DNA from: Bacteroidales bacterium
Lineage (GTDB): Bacteria; Bacteroidota; Bacteroidia; Bacteroidales; FEN-979
Assembly: GCA_023231065.1 (NCBI GenBank)
Contig: JALNWE010000058.1
Span: 1-19,554 of the forward strand
Length of the DNA: 19,554 bases
Direction of reading: 5' to 3'
In this document: one piece after another, positions 16,148-19,554 of the stretch
Position numbering within the stretch: position 1 is the first letter of the stretch
Layout of the letters: each line of letters starts with the position of its first letter
The notes under the pieces: generated by a model
What the model saw: only the letters and a program-made list of their open reading frames with translations
What the model was told of the DNA's origin: nothing
Database searches by the model: none
Made by a program: the position numbers and the translations under genes

Positions 16148-16820
16148 ATCCAATCTTATCGCTGGCTATTCTACCATCAAAAAGGTTTACGATCCGATTG
16201 CTGTAATCGGCATCCCGCCTTGAGTGTGTGACCATTACAATAGTAGTCCCGGTTTCATTCAAGTGGGTCAGTAGGTCCATGACCTCTTCTCCATTGGCGG
16301 AATCAAGGTTGCCCGTGGGTTCATCGGCTAAAATCAGCAAAGGATCTGTCGAGATGGCGCGGGCTATTGATACCTTCTGTTGTTGCCCCCCGGAAAGTTG
16401 TGATGGAAAATGGTCCTTGCGGTAGGTCATACCCAGGTTATCCAGGATCGATAATACCCTGGCCCTCCTTCTCTTTCCCGAAAAACCGGCATAGACCAGC
16501 GGCAATTCAATATTCTCAAAAACAGTCAGTTCTTCCAACAGATTATAATTTTGAAAAATGAACCCGATCTTTTCTTTTCGAAGCCTGGTGCGTTGCGTCT
16601 CATTATACCCGGAAACTTTTTCATGATTGAAAAAATAATCCCCTTGGGTTGGATTATCCAACATTCCTAAAATATTCAGTAAGGTAGTCTTACCACATCC
16701 GGAAGGCCCCATGATGGCAACAAATTCACCCTTTCTGACCTGAAAATTAATCTGATTCAGGGCAATTGTTTCCAGATCTTCTGCATGAAAAATTTTAGTG
16801 AGAGAAATAGTTTTTATCAT
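16131..16820 (-). CDS. MacB/LolD-type ABC transporter ATP-binding protein
   Basis: The 229-residue protein has a complete nucleotide-binding domain: Walker A GPSGCGKT (38-45), Q-loop Gln90, signature LSGGQQQK (142-149), Walker B LLILADE (161-167) and switch His199. The patterns IALNQINFQV and PTGNLDS (168-174) are typical of the LolD/MacB/FtsE group that powers FtsX-type permeases by mechanotransmission rather than classical substrate pumping. The natural partner is the FtsX-type permease cut by the right edge of the window. It lies 14 bp behind the C39 exporter gene as the last gene of the operon. Its stop falls inside the convergent kinase gene, giving a 17-bp tail-to-tail overlap and leaving no room for a terminator between them. 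Confidence 0.94.
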   Translation of the reverse strand: MIKTISLTKIFHAEDLETIALNQINFQVRKGEFVAIMGPSGCGKTTLLNILGMLDNPTQGDYFFNHEKVSGYNETQRTRLRKEKIGFIFQNYNLLEELTVFENIELPLVYAGFSGKRRRARVLSILDNLGMTYRKDHFPSQLSGGQQQKVSIARAISTDPLLILADEPTGNLDSANGEEVMDLLTHLNETGTTIVMVTHSRRDADYSNRIVNLFDGRIASDKIGFISGS

Positions 16821-16834
16821 ACGCCAAGTTGGTG

Positions 16835-19027
16835 CTATTCCATATCAAGTTGATTTCTGACCAATTCCCAATAAGCTCCTTTTTTTGCAGTAAGTTCTTC
16901 GTGTGTTCCTTGTTCAACAATAGTCCCTCTTTCAAGAACAATAATCTGGTCTGCATGCCTTACCGTACTCAGACGATGGGCCACAATAATAGCAGTCTTT
17001 CCTGCAAAAAACGTCTCCAGGTTTGAGGTTATAATACGCTCATTTCCGGAATCCAATGAATTGGTGGCTTCATCAAAAAACAAATATTCCGGATCACGGT
17101 AAACTGCCCGCGCAATGAGAATCCTTTGTTTTTGCCCTTCGCTGATACCCGCCCCATCCTGTCCTATCCGTGTCGCCGTTCCCATCGGCAATGAAGCTAT
17201 AAAATCTTCAAGATTAGCAATATGAACAGCCCGGTTTAATCTGTATTCATCGGCGTTATCGTCGCATAAAGCAATATTATTGGCTATGGTATCCGAAAAG
17301 AGGTACCCATCCTGCATAACAGATCCACATCTGCTTCTCCAGTAATTACAGGAAATATCTCCAAGAAGAATATCTCCTACCCTTATTGTCCCGGTCGAAG
17401 GCCGATAAAATCCCAACAGGAGTTTGACCAGGGTCGTTTTTCCGCTGCCACTTGAGCCAACGATTGCCGTAACACGGTGAGCAGGGATATGAAGGCTCAG
17501 GTCTTTCAGGACAGATGGGCTATGTGGGCCTTCATATTGAAAAGAAATTCCCGTGATTGAAATGTCCTTGATTTGAGGAAGCTCCTTTATCCCAGGAGAT
17601 AATGGATCTTCTTCTTCTTTTTGATCATTGATTTCCTGTAACCGTTCCATACTAATCGATGCGTCTTGTGCTTCCCTGATAAAACCAATCATCTGTTCAA
17701 CAGGATTGTCTAATTGTCCCAGGATAAATTGAATGGCGAGCATCATACCGAGGGTCAATTCGCCTTGAATGACGAGGGAAGCCGAAAGAAAAGTGATAAG
17801 AATATCTTTGGTACGCACGAAAAATAGCGCTCCGATACTCTGATATTGACTTAGGGTCAGGCTTTTTATGCTCAGATCATATAGCTTTTCCTGGATTTCC
17901 TCCCACTGCCGTCGTTTGTTGTTTTCGGCGTTATAAAGTTTGATTTCCTGCATCCCGGTAATAAGTTGGACCAAAATATTCTGATTTTCCACCATCCTCG
18001 AAAACCGTCGGTAATCCAATACCCTACGCTTTTTCATGAAGATAAATACCCAGCATGCATAGAGGATACTCCCTGCCATGAAAACCCCAAAGATGAAAGG
18101 GTTATAGACTAATAATACCACACTGAACAGGAGGAAAGTCACAGTTGAAAAAAGAACATTCAAAGTACTGACCGTCATGAAGGATTGGATACGCTGATGG
18201 TCTGTAATCCGTTGCATGAGATCACCCACCATCTTGGTGTTGAAAAAACCAATTGGCAATTTCATTATTTTCCCTAAAAATCCTGATACCAGAGAGATAT
18301 TGATCCTGGTGCTAAGGTGGAGCAAAATCCATCCGCGAACATATTCGATGATGGTAAGCCCGAAAAAAAGCGCCAGTTGCCCAAACAGAACAAGCGCTAT
18401 GAACCCCATATCACGATGCTGGATACCCCTGTCAACAATTGCCTGTGTAAGAAAAGGGAATGCAAGCTGGATTAAACTTCCAGCTACCATCGTGAAAAAT
18501 AACCGGAATAACGCTTTTTGTCTGGGTTTCAAATAGGGTATCAAAAAAGTGAACCGCGATCCGGACTTTTGTTTTTCACTTTGATCATTGAAGGTTTCAG
18601 TTGGCTCAAGAAGAAGACAAATTCCATGATCGGTATTATCATTTTCGCTGGACCATGATTGAATGAATGAATCCCTGGACAATTTTATTTTTCCGTGTGC
18701 CGGGTCGGCAATCCTGACAAATTCCCGGCCTCTTTTTTTATATACTGAATAAACAACCACGAAATGACGCTGGTCCCAATGAACAATGCAGGGGAGGGGG
18801 GCTTCATTAAGTAGTTGATCGAATGAAAGTTGTGATCCCATGACTTTGAAACCGATCGATTCTGCAGCATCGCTGATGCCCAACAATGAAACTCCGTCGC
18901 GGGTTATATAACATCGTTCGCGCAACAACGTTAGTGGGAACTTTTTCCCATAATGCCGCGCAATCATTTGAAGACATGCAGGACCGCAATCTACTGAATC
19001 ATGCTGGTGATAGAACGTAAACCCCAT
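16835..19027 (-). CDS. C39 peptidase-containing ABC exporter (bacteriocin/peptide processing)
   Basis: The 730-residue protein starts with a C39 cysteine peptidase domain (1 to about 135). Gln8 gives the oxyanion hole, Cys14 lies in VDCGPACLQ, and His88 and Asp108 complete the active site, so the peptidase looks functional. A six-helix exporter domain follows (about 157-445), then an ATPase domain with Walker A GSSGSGKT (524-531), signature ISEGQKQR (628-635), Walker B YLFFDEA (648-654) and switch His684. Such proteins cleave leader peptides, usually after a Gly-Gly pair, while exporting the product through the inner membrane. No precursor peptide and no HlyD-like adaptor occur in the window. 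It overlaps the FtsX-type gene by 1 bp (TAATG) and is followed by the MacB-type ATPase gene. Confidence 0.95.
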   Translation of the reverse strand: MGFTFYHQHDSVDCGPACLQMIARHYGKKFPLTLLRERCYITRDGVSLLGISDAAESIGFKVMGSQLSFDQLLNEAPLPCIVHWDQRHFVVVYSVYKKRGREFVRIADPAHGKIKLSRDSFIQSWSSENDNTDHGICLLLEPTETFNDQSEKQKSGSRFTFLIPYLKPRQKALFRLFFTMVAGSLIQLAFPFLTQAIVDRGIQHRDMGFIALVLFGQLALFFGLTIIEYVRGWILLHLSTRINISLVSGFLGKIMKLPIGFFNTKMVGDLMQRITDHQRIQSFMTVSTLNVLFSTVTFLLFSVVLLVYNPFIFGVFMAGSILYACWVFIFMKKRRVLDYRRFSRMVENQNILVQLITGMQEIKLYNAENNKRRQWEEIQEKLYDLSIKSLTLSQYQSIGALFFVRTKDILITFLSASLVIQGELTLGMMLAIQFILGQLDNPVEQMIGFIREAQDASISMERLQEINDQKEEEDPLSPGIKELPQIKDISITGISFQYEGPHSPSVLKDLSLHIPAHRVTAIVGSSGSGKTTLVKLLLGFYRPSTGTIRVGDILLGDISCNYWRSRCGSVMQDGYLFSDTIANNIALCDDNADEYRLNRAVHIANLEDFIASLPMGTATRIGQDGAGISEGQKQRILIARAVYRDPEYLFFDEATNSLDSGNERIITSNLETFFAGKTAIIVAHRLSTVRHADQIIVLERGTIVEQGTHEELTAKKGAYWELVRNQLDME

Positions 19028-19554
19028 TATTCGTATTTAAGTGCATCTGCCGGATTTTCCTTTAAAATCCTTATGGTTTTTAAAAACAGGATCAATACAA
19101 TAAAAAGTCCGACTGTTGTAAGGGATAAAACAACAGCAGTCCAGGTAATGTTAATTCTATAGTAAAATTCATTTAGCCAGAGAGAGATAATGTACCAGGA
19201 CAGGGGTACAGCAATGACAGCTGCAAGGATGAAGTACGAAATAAACTCCTTTTGCATCAGATAAATAATACGTATCCAGGATACGCCAAAAACCTTTCTG
19301 ATCGACATTTCTTTCATTCTCCGTTCCACAATAAGCATAGCCAACCCGAAAAGCCCCATCCCCGTAATGATGAAAGCCAGAAAGGCAAAGGAACCAACAA
19401 CGTATCCGAAATTTTTCTCCTTCACATACAAACTGTTTAATTCCTGATCGAAAAATTTATAATCAGGTTGGCAATCAGGCGCCAAATGATGGAATGTATC
19501 TCTGATCATTTTAAAAAGTTTATTTTCATCACCATTCTTGTAACGGATTATCAG
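19027..19554 (-). CDS. FtsX/MacB-type ABC permease (5'-truncated by the window edge)
   Basis: The frame is open to the right edge, so the gene starts outside; 15 codons lie before the first internal ATG. The visible part ends a periplasmic domain, with F-x-x-L-x-P-D and FFDQELNSLY. A membrane helix (about bases 19400-19340) follows, then the ERRMKEMSIRKVFG motif that marks the FtsX coupling region. Two more helices follow, and the conserved tail is ENPADALKYE. This is the C-terminal half of Bacteroidota 'ABC transporter permease' proteins that work with MacB/LolD-type ATPases in efflux, lipoprotein release or antimicrobial-peptide defence. The cognate ATPase is probably the gene at 16131-16820. 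Confidence 0.93.
   Translation of the reverse strand: MIIRYKNGDENKLFKMIRDTFHHLAPDCQPDYKFFDQELNSLYVKEKNFGYVVGSFAFLAFIITGMGLFGLAMLIVERRMKEMSIRKVFGVSWIRIIYLMQKEFISYFILAAVIAVPLSWYIISLWLNEFYYRINITWTAVVLSLTTVGLFIVLILFLKTIRILKENPADALKYE

Overview
The window looks like a chromosomal segment of a Bacteroidota bacterium (Bacteroidales-like; the genus cannot be read). The evidence is a good match to the Bacteroidota housekeeping promoter (TTTG, 19-base spacer, TAnnTTTG) in front of the tRNA genes, weak or absent Shine-Dalgarno sequences, and typical family members: a soluble PAS hybrid histidine kinase, FtsX-type permeases ending in an ENPADALKYE-like tail, a C39 exporter with an ISEGQ signature, and an NtrC-type regulator with GAFTDA.

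Layout. (1) 1-999 (+) is the 3' part of a gene for a protein built from 57-residue TPR-like repeats and a C-terminal beta domain. (2) 6532-1045 (-) is a tight three-gene unit: a fused aconitase/isopropylmalate-dehydratase-type enzyme, a membrane-anchored metallophosphoesterase (ATGA overlap), and a cytoplasmic three-PAS hybrid sensor kinase. (3) 6628-6907 (+) is a small transcription unit with a promoter, tRNA-Ser(GCU), tRNA-Pro(UGG) and an intrinsic terminator. (4) 12629-6933 (-) is a compact surface-polysaccharide operon: Wzx-type flippase, a beta-propeller protein, two GT2 glycosyltransferases and a Wzy/WaaL-type polymerase or ligase, with gaps of 3-15 bp. (5) 13243-12746 (-) encodes a small GIY-YIG-domain protein. 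(6) 13343-13408 is a dense palindromic operator array. (7) 13432-16147 (+) encodes an NtrC-type sigma-54 response regulator and its membrane histidine kinase. (8) 19554-16131 (-) converges on that pair and encodes an FtsX-type permease (cut by the window edge), a C39-peptidase ABC exporter and a MacB/LolD-type ATPase.

How the genes may work together. Wzx, the two GTs and Wzy would build, flip and polymerise or ligate a lipid-linked glycan. The right third looks like a regulated peptide export and membrane-defence module: a sigma-54 two-component pair beside a peptidase-exporter and FtsX/MacB-like parts. No peptide precursor, HlyD-like adaptor or outer-membrane factor lies in the window. The most striking non-coding structure is the 66-bp operator array in front of the regulator. 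It has an 18-bp perfect inverted repeat enclosing two 17-bp TGTAACA-type palindromes set 22 bp apart, and it overlaps a candidate -7 box.
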